From Cephalotus follicularis (taxonomy: Eukaryota > Streptophyta > Magnoliopsida > Oxalidales > Cephalotaceae): a stretch of DNA of 64,000 nucleotides. Location of the stretch: the NCBI GenBank assembly GCA_001972305.1, contig BDDD01000427.1, forward strand, positions 244,619 through 308,618. The letters run 5' to 3'. The stretch's first letter is position 1; every line of letters begins with the position of its first letter. Positions 22,099 through 34,790 of this stretch are shown piece by piece. The notes beneath the pieces are model-generated. The model searched no databases, was not told the DNA's origin, and was given only the letters and a program-made list of their open reading frames with translations. Both the position numbers and the translations under genes were made by a program.

Positions 22099-22744
22099 TG
22101 ATATGGGAGAATTTCTAGACAAATAAGGCACTGACACGTGTCATTCAAAACCACAAATACATGGGCAAAATTATGGAAACGGTATAACAATCTTCAGAGG
22201 CAAAAATGGACTTAGGTGTATAGGGTGCAAAACAAAACATTAAAGATAAACATGGCAGCAGAATAAACACCCTAAACCATACAAAACAATTCCATTTAAA
22301 CAAAATGTCAACACACAAGGATCACCACCTCATCACTATAGTTGAAAAGGTGTCACCAATGCAACCGATGGTAACACAAAAACAAGGCAAAACATGGCCA
22401 CCAAGGAAGGAAGTCATAGAGTTTATATCTTCCGCTGGTAGCTCCTTCTATCTCTGCCCACTACAAGCTTGGGAGGACACCACACAAGCTACTCCCAAAG
22501 TCCCTGGTACAGCAGTTGCTCAAACCAGCAAAGCCACAACTATATTTCCTTACTCTCTCTCTTAATGCTTATAGAGAGAATATTGAATTTTGACAAGTAT
22601 TGTCAAAAGCAATCCACCCTAGATAAGTCACTTGCTTGTTGTGTGATCAGAGAAGGAAACTCCTAAGTGCAGAGAGGTCACTTATCCTTTTTTTGCCTAG
22701 CAAAAATTCAGCTCAATATTTCTAACCCGTTTTTCTGCAGATAA
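22099..22744 (+). other. Tat-II-like LTR start followed by unassigned DNA
   Basis: 22,099-22,150 (TGATATGGGAGAATTTCTAG, then a stretch with ACACGTGTCATTC) matches the start of the Tat-II 3' LTR at 34,272, so this is probably the left edge of the Tat-II block. After about 22,150 the similarity stops, and I recognise nothing until the gypsy pol fragment at 22,745. Confidence 0.5.
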
Positions 22745-23076
22745 TGAACTCACCAAGTCTATCTCATGTACACAATGTATTCCATGTATCACTACTACGG
22801 AAATATATGGCCAACCCATCTCATGTTCTAAGAGTGGAGCCTATTCAAGTGCATGAAGACTTGTCATACAACGAACAACCAGTGGAGATCCTAGATTAAA
22901 AAGAACAAGTCCTGCGGACCAAGACTGTTCTGTTAGTAAAAGTTTTATGGAAAAATCACGAAGTTGAAGAAGCCACATGGGAATTGGAAGATACCATGAG
23001 ACGAGAGTACCCTCATCTTTTTAAGTCTAATGTATAACAAAATTTTGAGGACAAAATTTTTGTAAGGAGGGTAGAT
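22745..23076 (+). pseudogene. Ty3/gypsy integrase C-terminus and polypurine tract preceding LTR G
   Basis: Plus-strand remnant with SPSLSHVHNVFHVSLLRKYM, then RVEPIQVHEDLSYNEQPVEIL and the chromodomain-like end EVEEATWELEDTMRREYPHL, as at the end of chromovirus pol. A polypurine-type tract (TTTGTAAGGAGGGTAGAT) leads into LTR G at 23,077. Only this 3' end is present. Broken fossil. Confidence 0.83.
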
Positions 23077-24206
23077 TGTAAGGACCCAAATTTCCATGTA
23101 AGATATTAAATATGATTTCTATTGTGTATATTGGCAGATAGTTCAAGGGACCCGTAGTATGACCCTACGCTCGGGGAGCACCCCTAGAAGAAATTTTTTT
23201 TTAGCTAAGTGATGAGAAGAAAACTGTCTAAAGCGCCGACAGTTACACTTAAAGCGTCGACGCTTTAGGTGAGAGTCGATCTCCTAATTTTGAACGTCGA
23301 CGCGTTGAAGTTATATGTGTCAGCTGACTCAAAGAGTCGACGCTTTGTGATAAAGCGTCAGCGCTTTAGTCGGGATAAAGGTGAAAAAGTCAGGTAAAAC
23401 CCTTAAGCGCCGACGCTTAGAAGGAAACGGTCGACGCTTTAAGCTGCAGACAAAGGTAAAATCTGACTTTTTGGCATTTTGTAAGTAAAATTCTTTAAGT
23501 GGGGACACGTGGCAGGCCAGGGGAAGATGCTAAAAGGTATTATCTGGAAGGCTCAATGTTAATGGAGCGTAAAGTGCTCACGGACATGCATGTGATGTAA
23601 GGATAGTAATCGGGGAGTGCACAATGCCCCGGTGAAGCGGTGTAAAGGGTTCATTAAGGTTTTTTTTTATTTTCATGTTTACGAAATGATCTAGTTATGA
23701 TATTAACTAGAAAAGTGATATGTTTTATGAAATGTTTTGGTCATATATGTTGACTAGAAAATTGTTATGATAAAATGTGTTTAAACACCTTACTGAGCTC
23801 TTTTGAGCTCATTCCTTTCAATGTTATTTTCAAATAAAATGTTTTCAGGAAAGGAATGAATGGAGATTGCAAGCTTGATGGAGCTTTTAAGGAGTTTTTG
23901 AGAAATAAAAGCTATGCGATGATATTCGCATTATGTTTTGTAATAAGAATAATGTTTTCCGCTGTAATACGTGCTTATGTAATAGTGATCCTGTGTAATG
24001 TAACCAACGATATGGTTAAGACACCTTAATGTAGAATGATTATGTATAAAGTTTGAAATTTAAGGTTATGTACGATTTTGCAAGACGTGAATTTATGATG
24101 TTATGAAAAGAGTACCAAAGGATATAACGTTTCACACCCAAGGTAGCGCAACCAATCTTCGTAGTTCGCTTTGAGCTTAAGGTGGACTCGGGTCGGGGTC
24201 GCTACA
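23077..24206 (+). repeat. LTR G (plus copy)
   Basis: 1,130 bp, starting TGTAAGGACCCAAATTTCC and ending GGGGTCGCTACA. The same family occurs as a 2.0-kb solo LTR on the minus strand at 35,727-37,727 and as a fragment at 43,311-43,720. It follows a pol end and polypurine tract, so it is the 3' LTR of that element. A dense AAAGCG-TCGA-CGCTTT cluster lies at 23,222-23,445. Confidence 0.85.
23222..23445. promoter_or_regulatory. AAAGCG-TCGA-CGCTTT near-palindrome cluster in LTR G
   Basis: TAAAGCGTCGACGCTTTA at 23,250-23,267 is a perfect 18-bp palindrome. TAAAGCGTCAGCGCTTTA at 23,351-23,368 is a variant found again in SIRE-2 (LTR and spacer). Others are AAGCGCCGAC, GAGTCGACGCTTT, AAGCGCCGACGCTT and GGTCGACGCTTTA. 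The offset is about 145-370 bp from the LTR start. Confidence 0.88.
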
Positions 24207-26643
24207 GAAGACGTCGACATCTTTGAAAGGAATATCAGTCACGTTATGAACTGACAGAATAACATACAATGGGGCAACTTTTGAGGCATCATCCTGTCAT
24301 CTTTCCATGCACAATGCGACATGGTGATCATGCTGGTGTGTTGCCAGGCATGCTCCAAAACGTGTTCCTCCCCTGGTGCATGCAAGGGCTGTGCCATCTC
24401 TTCACCTGCGACCTGCAGAAGAGAAAAGGGAGAGAGTCAAAAACAGAGAAGAGAGAAGAGGACACGGGTGTGGATGCATGTGAAACTAGAGGAAAGGGAA
24501 GGAACTCTGCCAACATAAAACACCTCCTCCTTCCCCTCCTCCTCTGTTAAACACTGTGAGAGAAAGAACAGAGAAAGAAAAGGAGAAGATAGAACCACCA
24601 TTGTCAAACTTGGTTGGAGCTTGGAACTTGGAGCTGGTGGCTTACAGCAGCAGGAAGGACCTAGAGGCTGCTGTAACCAGTTCTGAACTTAAAGGGGTGG
24701 ACTTTCCAGTTCCTAACATGGAACAACAAGGTAGGGGAAAGTGATGATTCTTATACATGCTTTTTGAGTTCTAAGATAATGAACGCCATTGATGAATTGC
24801 ATGCTAATGGGTGAATTGTAATCTCTGGACCTCTGTGATGACTACTGTGATATACGGAGTAACCATGCATGTGTGATTACATGAATATTTGAACTGGTTG
24901 TGTAAAGGATGGATTTGATAATAGCTTGGTGTGTTAAAACTATGGAGAAAACATTCTGGGTTGGATAGACGTCGACACTTACATAAAGACGTCGATGCCT
25001 TCGTGTGTAAATGTGAAAGACATCAATGCTTGAGTAAAGACATCGATACCTTTTTTGGGCATTGTATAATAGTAATGTTATGCCTTCGTGTGTGAATACG
25101 AAAGACATCGATGTCTTTGGGAAGACATCGACGCCTTTTCTGGGTATTGCAAAACAGTAGTGTTTACTATTGTTGGTGAACAACCTTTGGTGATTGCATG
25201 TTTTATTCATGAAATGATGTTCTGGTAACATATTATGATAACCAGTAGCATGCCTTACACTTTGAGAGGGTGAGATTCATTTATATGAAGGAGTGAGGGC
25301 CGGATTCTACCCTCTAGAATCAAGATCTGCGAACTGATACTCCCTGGTATCATAAAGACATCGACGTCTTTGGAAAAGCATCGATGTCTTTGGTCCAAAA
25401 ATGCCTCGGAATAAATGTACGAATTGTTGGTGCCTCAGAGTAAAGACGTCAACGCCTTTGGGATAAACATCGACGCTTATCCCTCTGTTTGGAAGAGTTT
25501 CACCCGAATGGAAAATGACTCTAGAAACGATCCTAGATGCCCTCTGAGCATATGTTTGCATTATTACTGTGAATTGCATTACGGTTGATTTCAAAAGGTG
25601 TTATACATTTTGAAAAGCTTGTATGATTATTATAATCATTATTGTATGAAAATGTATATTTGTGAACATATGAATATATATATTTTTGAAATGACTGGGG
25701 AAAGTATTTTCCAAAGACAGAGAAATGTTTTAAAGGATTGGTTACACAATTCAAATTGTATTGTTTTAAGTTTATAACTTATTACAACCTGATACGGAGT
25801 TTTATATTTTTAAATAAATATATTTGATCAAGTAATTTTATTCATTGCTTGACTTGTACTCTACGGTGTTTGTGCTTGTTGATTATTTGCCGATGTGCTA
25901 ATAACCTGTTGATTGTTTAGCCGTCATGCTAGGCAACCTGTACGGAGAACTTGCTTCAAACCGTTCGCAAACGGGGATTAGAGTAAGAGTGCATGACGTT
26001 CGGGCCAGGAGGTGGCGACGGTCATGACGCCTTGTTTGTCTGGTTCCTTTTTGGGACATACTTGCTGCTTGTGTGGATATAGCCTTTTGAGGTTATACCT
26101 GTATTATGAACATGCATATACTTTATACATGTATATCCTGTGATATATATATTCTATACTGCATCATAATGCATTCATTCATGTTGCTCGATATCATATA
26201 ACTCGAACTGTATTTATGAGTCTTTTCACTTAGCCGAGTGAGGACAAAGGCTAACCCCTACTATAACAGATTGATGGAGTGGGATTTGATACGGAGCAAC
26301 GCAAGGAGACTTAAGGAGAAGATGGAGTTGTTCTCTTATTTTATGTACTGGTCTATGGAACAATGATTATAACAATTGGATTATTGTAACGTGGTTTATT
26401 TATTCGTGCTGTATTATCACGCTCCGTTTATGGGCGATCGACAATGTTATTGGGTTTTATATAAACTTTGTGGGTATCATGTAGTATGGGATGCGTGATA
26501 CATATTTAAATTCAGCTTATTTCATGTTATTGCTTCCGCTATTGAAGGTCGTTGCTTTTACATTTTATCGCATAAGCTGAATTATGTTGTGTTGATTGCC
26601 TTACCTTTTGTGTTGCCTTCTTTGTGAAAACGGGGGCGTGACA
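24207..26643 (+). repeat. T-plus 5' LTR
   Basis: It ends CGGGGGCGTGACA at 26,643, like the right copy. It shares with the T-minus LTR the block around CCGTTCGCAAACGGGGAT (about 25,960) and the box GAGTGAGGACAAAGGCTAAC at 26,236-26,255. Near-palindromes of the AAGACA-TCGA-TGTCTT type lie at 24,208, 24,965-25,143 and 25,355-25,480; AAAGACATCGATGTCTTT at 25,101-25,118 is a perfect 18-bp palindrome. Confidence 0.85.
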
Positions 26644-27702
26644 ATATGGTCAGCACATCATGCTTACATGGACTGCTACAGCAAGACGGTTGATTTTCGC
26701 CTGCCCGATGGTACTGTTTTCCAGTTTAAGGGAGACAAGTGGTTCTCTACACCAATTATATCCTTCATTCGTGCGTCAAAGTATCTCGAGAAGGGATGCG
26801 AAGGATATCTCGCTTACGTAATTGACCGGAGGAAAGAGAAGAGTCTGAGCCTGGAGGACATCCCAGTGGTGTGTGAATTTCTAGATGTATTTCCTGATGA
26901 CTTGGGATCTTTGCCACCAAGAAGGAATATGGAGTTTGTTATCGACCTTATACCAGGTGCAGCTCCTATTTCTAAAGCACCATACAGAATGGCTCCTGCA
27001 GAATTGAGGGAACTAAAATTGCAATTACAAGATCTAATCGATAAGGGTTTTATTCGACCCAGTGTTTCTCCGTGGGGTGCACCTGTACTGTTTGTCAAGG
27101 AGAAGGATGGGTCGATGAGGCTTTTCATTGACTACAGAATGTTAAACAAGGCAACTATCAAGAACAAGTATCCTTTACCTCACATCAAGGATTTGTTTGA
27201 CCAGTTGCAAGGACCAAGAGTATTCTCGAAACTTGCTTTGAGGTCAGTCTATCACCAGTTGAGGGTGAGGGGAGGAGATATTGAGAAGACTGCTTTCCGG
27301 ACAAGGTATGGTCACTACGAGTTCCTCGTGATGCCGTTTGGTGTTACCAATGCACCGACTGCGTTCATGTCATTAATGAATTATGTGTTTCGACCGTACC
27401 TGGATCAGTTTGTCATTGTGTTTATTGAAGACGTACTAGTATACTCAAGGAGTGAGGAGGAGTATGCTTGCCATCCGAGGTTGGTTTTGCAGATTCTCCG
27501 AGAACAACAGCTGTATGCCAAATTCATTATGTGTGAATTTTGGCTTGACCGTGTGATCTTCCTTGGTCACATTGTATCTGGAGAGGGTTTGGAGGTGGAT
27601 CCGTCGAAGACAGAGGTGGTGCAAGATTGGCCACAGCCGAAGAACGTGATGGAGGTACGCAGCTTTTTTGGCTTGGCAGGGTATTACAGAAGGTTTATCT
27701 AG
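26644..27702 (+). CDS. T-plus protease end and reverse transcriptase
   Basis: The frame opens in the protease end ([19 protein letters not shown]), passes the linker ([16 protein letters not shown]) and continues through chromovirus RT blocks: [89 protein letters not shown] and [17 protein letters not shown]. This wording is typical of Tekay/Del chromoviruses and clearly differs from the Tat RT at 3,553. Part of a broken element. Confidence 0.9.
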   Translation: MWSAHHAYMDCYSKTVDFRLPDGTVFQFKGDKWFSTPIISFIRASKYLEKGCEGYLAYVIDRRKEKSLSLEDIPVVCEFLDVFPDDLGSLPPRRNMEFVIDLIPGAAPISKAPYRMAPAELRELKLQLQDLIDKGFIRPSVSPWGAPVLFVKEKDGSMRLFIDYRMLNKATIKNKYPLPHIKDLFDQLQGPRVFSKLALRSVYHQLRVRGGDIEKTAFRTRYGHYEFLVMPFGVTNAPTAFMSLMNYVFRPYLDQFVIVFIEDVLVYSRSEEEYACHPRLVLQILREQQLYAKFIMCEFWLDRVIFLGHIVSGEGLEVDPSKTEVVQDWPQPKNVMEVRSFFGLAGYYRRFI

Positions 27703-28312
27703 AACTTTTCAAGGATAGCCGAGCCTTTGACTAGACTGACGCAGAAGAAGACTTTGTTTGTCTGGGATGAAGATTGTGAAGCTAGTTTCCGTGAACTGAA
27801 GGATCGGTTGGTTTTTCGCTCCTATCATGGCATTACCTGAGGGTAATGAGGGCTTTGCAGTCTATAGTGATGCATCGGGTAAGGGCTTGGGCTGAGTGCT
27901 GATGCAGCGAGGAAGGGTGATTGCTTATGCTTCTAGGAAGCTGAAGCCATATGAAGAAAACTACCCGACTCATGAACTTGAACATGCAGCTATTATATTT
28001 GCTCTTCAGAATTGGAGACACTACTTGTATGGAGCTCAGTTTGAGATCTTTACCGATCATAAGAGTTTGAGATACCGGTTTTGGCAAGACACACTGAACA
28101 TGAGACAGCACAGGTGGGTGGAGTTCTTTAATGATTATGACTGTAGTATCCAATACCACCCAGGGAAAGCAAATGTAGTCGCTGATGCATTGAGCCGCAA
28201 GGCTATGGTTGCCAGTACGATGGTGTCGCAATGGAACATGTTAGAGGACTTCCAAGAGTGGTCTCCGTTCTATCAGTCACCGGGGATTTTTGTGGCCGAC
28301 ATGCGGGTCTAG
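27703..28312 (+). CDS. T-plus RNase H
   Basis: Ty3/gypsy RNase H region. From about 27,900 it reads [53 protein letters not shown] and [16 protein letters not shown], the standard blocks. The domain would remove the RNA strand during cDNA synthesis. Part of a broken element. Confidence 0.85.
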
Positions 28313-28315
28313 CCA

Positions 28316-29740
28316 GTGTTACCGGATCACATCAGGGATGCACAACCACATGATCCAGAGTTGCAACGAATTCAGGAGAACCTGGACTCGGAATCCGATT
28401 TTCGAGTACATGCTGATGGTCTTCTAAAATATCGGGGACCTGTGTGTCTCCCAGATGAACTAGGATTGAAGAAGGAGTTGCTTTGCAGGGCTCATAAATC
28501 CTTGTGCAGTATTCATCCTGGTAGTACCAAAATGTACCAAGATATGAAGAAGACTTACTGGTGGCCTGGCATGAAGCCCAAAATTGCAGAATATGTCGCG
28601 AAGTGTTTGACTTGCCACAGGGTCAATGCCGAACACCAGAGACCGGCAAGACTGTTACAGTCATTACTAGTGGAAGAGTGGAAATGGGAACACATTACGA
28701 TGGACTTTGTTTCTGGATTTCCACTTACTAGGCATCGTCATAATGCAGTGTGGGTTATTATTGATAGACTCACCAAATCAGCACACTTTTTGCCTACACA
28801 CGTCACTGATTCAGCGAGCAAGTTGGCTCGATTATATGTGAAGGAGATTGTGAGACTACACGGTGTTCCGGTGAGCATCGTTTGTGATAGGGATTCGATC
28901 TTCACTTCCAACTTCTGGAAGAGATTTTAGACAGCATTCAGAACGAGATTGAATCTCAATATTGCTTTTCACCCTCAGACCGATGGGCAGTCTGAGCCTA
29001 CCATCCAGACCTTGGAGGATATGCTACGGGCTTGCATTATTGATTTTGCTGGTACTTGGGAGGATCACATTCCTTTGATAGAGTTCTCTTATAATAACAG
29101 CCATCATTCCAGTATCGGCATGGCACCGTTTGAAGTGCTGTATGGGAGGAAGTGTAGATCTCCTGTGTGTTGGGATGAGGTTGGTGAACGACCATTGCTT
29201 GGGTCAGATTTTGTGGAGGAGACTTCAGAGAAAGTCAAGTTCATCAAAGAGAAGTTGCTAACAGTACAGAGTCTACAGAAGAGCTATGCCGACAGTGTAA
29301 AGAGAAGGCCTTTAACCTTCAATGTTGGAGATAACGTTTTTTTGAAGGTATCTCTGTGGAAAGGCGTGCAAAGATTCAAAAAGAAGGGCAAGTTAGCGCC
29401 ACGCTATATTGGTCCTTTTGAGATTCTAGAGAGGGTTGGGGAGGTAGCTTATCAGCTAGCCTTCCCGCCTACTTTGTCGGGCGTACATGATATCTTCCAT
29501 GTATCGATGCTACGAGGTTATATCCGAGATGCATCACATGTCCTGGATTATGACTCGGTTATGGTGAGGGATGACCTTTCCTGTGAGGAGTCACCCATGA
29601 GAATCTTGGATTGGAAGACACAAGTATTGAGGAACCGTACCATTCCGATGGTAATGGTCCAGTGGCAATTTCATCGGCCGGATGAAGCGACCTGGGAATG
29701 TGGGGATGACATTCGAGAGCGTTACCCACACTTGTTCTAG
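28316..29740 (+). CDS. T-plus integrase with C-terminal chromodomain-like end
   Basis: The zinc-binding region is at about 28,490-28,640 ([32 protein letters not shown]). The catalytic core reads [42 protein letters not shown] and [20 protein letters not shown]. The C-terminal part has [17 protein letters not shown] and [11 protein letters not shown], and the end [19 protein letters not shown] fits the chromodomain-type tail of these elements. Part of a broken element. Confidence 0.88.
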
Positions 29741-29768
29741 TATTGTGTTAATTTTGAGGACGAAATTT

Positions 29769-29785
29769 CTTGAAGGAGGGGTGAA
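29769..29785 (+). other. T-plus polypurine tract
   Basis: CTTGAAGGAGGGGTGAA directly precedes the LTR start TGTAACGCC at 29,786 and follows GAGGACGAAATT, the usual chromovirus end phrase. Confidence 0.85.
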
Positions 29786-31873
29786 TGTAACGCCTGGTTT
29801 TTTTCCTGAATGTAACATTTTGATTTATGATGTAATCTTAAACTTGGTTGGAGCTTGGAACTTGGAGCTGGTGGCTTACAGCAACAGGAAGGACCTAGAG
29901 GCTGCTGTAACCAGTTTGGAAATTAAAGGGGTGGACTTTCCAGTTCCTAACGTGGAACAACAAGGTAGGGGAAAGTGATGATTCTTATACATGCTTTTTG
30001 AGTTCTAAGATAATGAATGCCATTGATGAATTGCATGTTAATGGGTGAATTTTAATCTCTGCACTTCTGTGATGACTACTATGATATACGAAGTAACCAT
30101 GCATGTGTGATTACATGAATATTTGAACTGGTTGTGTAAAGGATGGATTTGATAATAGCTTGGTGTGTTGAAACTGTGGAGAAAACGTTCTGGGTTGGAT
30201 AGACGTCGACTCTTACATAAAGACGTCGATGCCTTCGTGTGTAAATGTGAAAGACATTGATGCTTGAGTAAAGACATCGATGCCTTTTCTGGGCATTGTA
30301 GAGCAGTAATGTTATGCCTTCGTGTGTGAATACGAAAGACATCGATGTCTTTGAGAAGACATCGACGCCTTTTCTTGGTATTGCAAAACAGTAGTGTTTA
30401 CTGTTGTTGGTGAACTACCTTTGGTGATTACATGTTTTATTCATGAAATGATGTTCTGGTTACATATTATGATAACCAGTAGCATGCCTTACACTTTGAG
30501 AGGGTGAGATTCGTTTATATGAAGGAGTGAGGGCCGGATTCTACCCTCTAGAATCAAGATTCGCCTGATACTCCCTGGTATCATAAAGACACCGACGTCT
30601 TTGGAAAAGCATCGATGTCTTTGGTCCAAAAACGCCTGGGAATAGCTGTACGAATTGTTGGCACCTTAGAGTAAAGACGTCGACGACTTTGGGATAAACA
30701 TCGATGCTTATCCCTCTGTTTGGAAGAGTTTCACCCGAATGGAACCCGTTAGACCCGAAACGACTCTAGAAACGATCCTAGATGCCCTCTGAGCATATGT
30801 TTGCATTATTACTGTGAATTGCATTATGGTTGATTTCAAAAAGTGTTAACCATTTTGAAAAGCTTGTATGATTATTATTATCATTATTGTATGAAAATGT
30901 ATATTTGTCAACATATGAATATATATTTTTTCGAAATGACTGGGGAAAGTATTTTCCAAAGATGGAGAAATGTTTTAAAGGGTTGGTTACACAATTCAAA
31001 TTGTATTGTTTTAAGTTTATAACTTATTACAACCTGAGAGTTTTATATTTTTAAACAAATATATTCGATCAAGTAATTATATTCATTGCTTGACTTGTAC
31101 TATACGGTGTTTGTGCTTGTTGATTATTGGCCGCTGTGCTAATAACCTGCTGATTGTTTAGCCGTAGTGCTAGGCAACCTGTGCGGAGGACTTGCTTGAA
31201 ACCGTTCGCAAACGGGGATTAGAGTAAGAGTGCATGACGTTGGTGCCAGGAGGTGGCGACGGTCATGATGACTTCTTTGTCTGGTTCCTTTTTGGGACAT
31301 ACTTGCTGCTTGTGCGGATATAGCCTTCTGAGGTTATACCTGTATTATGAACATGCATATACTTTATACATGTATATAGTGTGATATATAGCATCATAAT
31401 GCATTCATTCATGTTGCTCGTTATCATATACCTCAAACTGTATTTATGAGTCTTTTCACTTAGCCGAGTGAGGACAAAGGCTAACCCCTACTGTAACAGA
31501 TTGATGGAGTGGGATTTGATACGGAGCAACGCAAGGAGACTTAAGGAGAAGACTGAGTTGTTCTCTTATTTTATGTACCGATCTATGGAACAATGATTAT
31601 AACAATTGGATTATTGTAACGTGGTTTATTTATTCGTGTTGTATTATCACGCTCCGTTTATGGGCGATCGACAATATTATTGGGTTTTATATAAACTTTG
31701 TGGGTATCATATAGTATGGGATACGTGATACATATTTTAATTCAACTTATTTCATGTTATTGCTTCCGCTATTGAAGGTCTTTGCTTTTACGTTTTATCG
31801 CATAAGCTGAATTATGTTGTGTTGATTGCCTTACCTTTTATGTTGCCTTCTTTATGAAAACGGGGGCGTGACA
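29786..31873 (+). repeat. T-plus 3' LTR
   Basis: 2,088 bp, from TGTAACGCCTGG to CGGGGGCGTGACA. Most of it aligns with 24,605-26,643. The conserved box is at 31,466-31,485. Near-palindromes lie at 30,198-30,375 and 30,590-30,715, including the perfect AAAGACATCGATGTCTTT at 30,335-30,352. Confidence 0.87.
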
Positions 31874-32800
31874 GTATTACACGAGGATCATGCTAGTACA
31901 CCACTCTTCAGACGTACTCCTATGACAAGGACTTCCGGAGACCTTAATAGGTGCTGCTTAGACGTGGTACTCAACACTGTCCCAGAAGTCAGTGGAGAAC
32001 TTTCAGCAATTCAGCAAGATGTTCGTCACGAAATTCCTTAACAGCACCACCTAGAGAAAGAATTGTATTCATTTGATCAACGTGATGCAAGGGAAAAATG
32101 AATCTGTTAGAGATTACCTGACTAGATTCAACAAGGATTCACCTTCTTTTGTTCTGGCAACCTTGAACAATGGATTGAGAGACAACTCAACTTTCACTTT
32201 CTCCATGATGAAGAAGCTTCCCTAGATATGGCAGAGCTAACCGAAGGTGACCCAAGGCACAAACTTTTTAAGAGGGAGGACTCGCCAAAAAGGGGATCAT
32301 CAATCCCCAATTACAATAGTTTCACTCCTCTCTTGGAGACGCGAACCAGAATCCTTACAGAGGAGAAGGAAGCAGTTCCAATCCAGTGGCCAGCTCCCTG
32401 GAGATCCCTGACAGACAAGTGGGACTCGAGCAACTACTATCGATACCACCCTGATCTTGGGCATGATACAGAGAAATGTAAGGAGTCAAAATTAGATGGT
32501 GGACATGATCCGCAAAGGCCATATGAGGAAGTATGTGGATAGGGAGGGCAGAGAAGAAGCTCCACAACAGGCAGAGGAGCAACAACCTTGAGGCGTGATA
32601 CACATCATTTCTGGAGGGATTGCGTCTGGAGGCGATCATAGTCTGGCCAAAAAGGCCTATGCAAGACAAACCTTTTCCATGCAGCAACAACACACGCGGG
32701 GAAAAAGTTTAAAGAATGGTCGAGTAGAGGAGGTTATATCCTTCTCAGAGTCGGATTTGGAGGGAGTTCGTCTCCCTCATGACAACCCAGATGTGTGATA
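31874..32800 (+). pseudogene. Tat-II gag remnant
   Basis: It aligns with Tat-I gag: the 32,030-32,110 region matches the part encoding KFLNSTM...LRDYLKRFNKE in Tat-I, followed by ATLNNGLRDNSTFTFSMMKK, then an equivalent of PIPSYNTFSP (SIPNYNSFTPLLETRTRIL), a Cys/His-type stretch (YYRYHPDLGHDTEKCKESK) and the pre-protease phrase near 32,590-32,640. No RT or integrase follows before the 3' non-coding region. Broken fossil. Confidence 0.78.
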
Positions 32801-33220
32801 CACACCATTTCTTGCTTAAGAATGGTTCTCAGTTGAGAGAGGTGGAAAAAAAAGGAACTGATTATGTTTCTCAAAAAAATAATAGAGATGTATTTCTTTG
32901 GTCTCAACAAAAAAGTGCTATCAGTGAAGTGTGTACAAATGTTCAACCCATTCAATAAAGATGATGTTTATTTAAACACAAGAATTAGTTCCAAGTTTGT
33001 AGAGGACTAGAGGTTCAAATGTTCACTGAACAACCTTTAACAATTCCGTCAAAATAGGTCCTTGATACAGGACCAGAGCTCTCCAAGCCTTAATACAGGC
33101 TTACCAGTATGGAGGATAAAGCCTTAGTACAGGCTCATTCAAGACTCCCAGCCGAATAGCTCTCTGAGATTAATTGGATTGGAGCAAGTCCTTAATACGG
33201 GGCCATAGCTCTCAGCACTT

Positions 33221-33350
33221 GAAGGCAGACCTCAATGTTTGATGGCAAAGTTTTTTGCTTGATGGCAGATTTCAATGCTTGAAGGCAGACCTTAGTGCTT
33301 GACGACAGACCTCGGCACTTGAAGGCAGACCTCGGTACTTGAAGGAAAGC
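33221..33350. repeat. 20-bp tandem array in Tat-II
   Basis: Units of the form GAAGGCAGACCTCAGTGCTT recur with an exact 20-bp period at 33,231, 33,251, 33,271, 33,291, 33,311 and 33,331, with degenerate edges. It occupies the same relative place as the 25-bp array of Tat-I but is unrelated in sequence. Confidence 0.85.
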
Positions 33351-33495
33351 CCTAAGGCCGTGTGGACTACGTGAACCCTTCTCTGAAAAATTGGTTTTCA
33401 ATACCAAATATTCCAAAAGGTTTTATATTTAAAGATATATAGGTCAAAGCTGTAATAGTTCCTAGAACAAAAGACTCCCAAGGGATCAGTCAGAG

Positions 33496-33655
33496 CAGGA
33501 GGTTGAATGTTCACATCCTCAAACCTCTGAACAACCTTCAACAGTCAAAGCAGGAGGTTCAATGTTCACATCCTTAAACCTCTTAACAACCTTCAATATT
33601 CAGAGAAAGAGGTTCAATGTTCATGTCCTTAAACCTTTGAACAACCTTCATCAGT
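33496..33655. repeat. About 55-bp repeat, three copies, in Tat-II
   Basis: Each copy contains GAGGTTCAATGTTCACATCC, then TAAACCTCTGAACAACC. The period is about 55 bp. A single related phrase occurs in Tat-I near 6,860-6,890, so the repeat expanded in this element. Confidence 0.85.
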
Positions 33656-34644
33656 CCCAAGGGAGCAGTCAGAGAAGATTCCCAAGGGAGCAATCAGAGA
33701 AGACTCCAAAGGGAGAAATCAGAGAAGACTCCTATGGAGAAATCAGAGAAGACTCCCAACATAGCGATTAGAGCAGGTCCTTGATATAGGACAATAGCTC
33801 TGACATTCTCAAGAAGACTAAATCTTTAATACTAGCTTACTCAAAGATTCCTAAGGAAGTAATCAGAGCAGGTCCTTGGTATAGGACCACAACTCTGCCA
33901 GTCTCAAGAAGACTAAAGCTTTAATACAAGCTTATTGAAAGACTCATTAGGGAGCAATCAAAGTAGGTCCTTCATACAGGACCACAGCTCTGCCAGTCTC
34001 AAAGAAGACCAAAGCTTTAATACAAGCTTATTTAAAGACTCCCAAGAGAGTAATCAGGCCAGTAAAAGCTTGGGAAACTTAGTATGAAAAATATCAGGCA
34101 AGTACGAAAGACTGCTGAAGCCTTGAAGTCTTCCATGGCCCCAGCCAAACGAACTCAGACGAAGTTTTGAATTCTGCAAGGGCTTTGTCAACTGCCTCTC
34201 TCCATAAAGACCACCTAAAAAATTCTCCTCATCCTCTGCAAAGTTCAGAGAAGAAAGAGCAGGGGGGCCACTGATATGGGAAAATTTCTAGACAAATAAG
34301 GTACTAACACGTATCATTCAAACTGACAAATACATAACGGAAGTAAACCTCCTCCAATCAAAGATGAGGAAATGGCTGAGATGACCAGTCATCTCTAATG
34401 GACCAATAACCTCCTCCAATTAAATATGAAGGAACGCCCGACGTTTCCAAGGGACCATTAATGTAATAACCGCAAATTTCAATTTATGTATATTGTACAA
34501 TTGAGAAATAAAATATACATGAAATTGAGATTTAATGTCCAATTACCATGTAAGTTATGATTATTGGATTAATTGAGCCTTAATGGAATTAGGTTAGACT
34601 TAATTGAAGGAGATGAGAAGTTGTATAATTTAAAGGTCAAAGAA

Positions 34645-34790
34645 AACGGATAAGGCGCCAAAACTGTCGACGCTTTATGCCTAACCTTTGGCCCTTTGTA
34701 CAACGCCAAACCGTCGACGCCTAACCTTAAGAGTCAACGCTTTAGGCCTAACCTTCAAAGCTTTAATAAAACTATCGACGCTTTGCACGG
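34645..34790. promoter_or_regulatory. GCG-TCGA-CGC near-palindrome cluster in LTR B
   Basis: ACTGTCGACGCTTTA, ACCGTCGACGCC, GAGTCAACGCTTTA and CTATCGACGCTTT occur within about 145 bp, 180-330 bp from the LTR start. The matching place in LTR A carries CAG...CTG-type words. A second set (AGCGCTGACGCTTAAG, CGTCGACGCTTAAG, GGTCGACGCTTT) is at 35,530-35,610. Confidence 0.82.

Larger units (their letters stand above)
24207..31873 (+). mobile_element. T-plus: chromovirus-type Ty3/gypsy element with two LTRs and pol
   Basis: LTR (24,207-26,643), pol (26,644-29,740), polypurine tract and LTR (29,786-31,873). The RT and integrase wording, long LTRs and protease match place it near Tekay/Del and make it a relative of T-minus. 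No gag is seen inside, and the left LTR lacks a clean start against the neighbouring LTR G. The shared parts of the LTRs differ by about 5% in the first 250 bases compared. It is broken, with about half a dozen breaks, and lies within the Tat-II block. Confidence 0.82.
32801..34271 (+). other. Tat-II 3' non-coding region with nested repeats and polypurine tract
   Basis: No gene is seen. It is built of repeats: a 20-bp array (33,221-33,350), three copies of about 55 bp (33,496-33,655), then four units of about 27 bp (theme GACTCCCAAGGGAGCAATCA, to about 33,770) and units of about 125 bp (theme AGGTCCTTGATATAGGACCA, 33,770-34,070). It ends in GAAGAAAGAGCAGGGGGGCC before the LTR at 34,272. Confidence 0.75.

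Noticed and set aside
22150-22744. MITE, Helitron or SINE in the unassigned stretch
   Set aside because: No terminal inverted repeats, no TC...CTRR ends with hairpin and no A/B-box promoter were found by eye.
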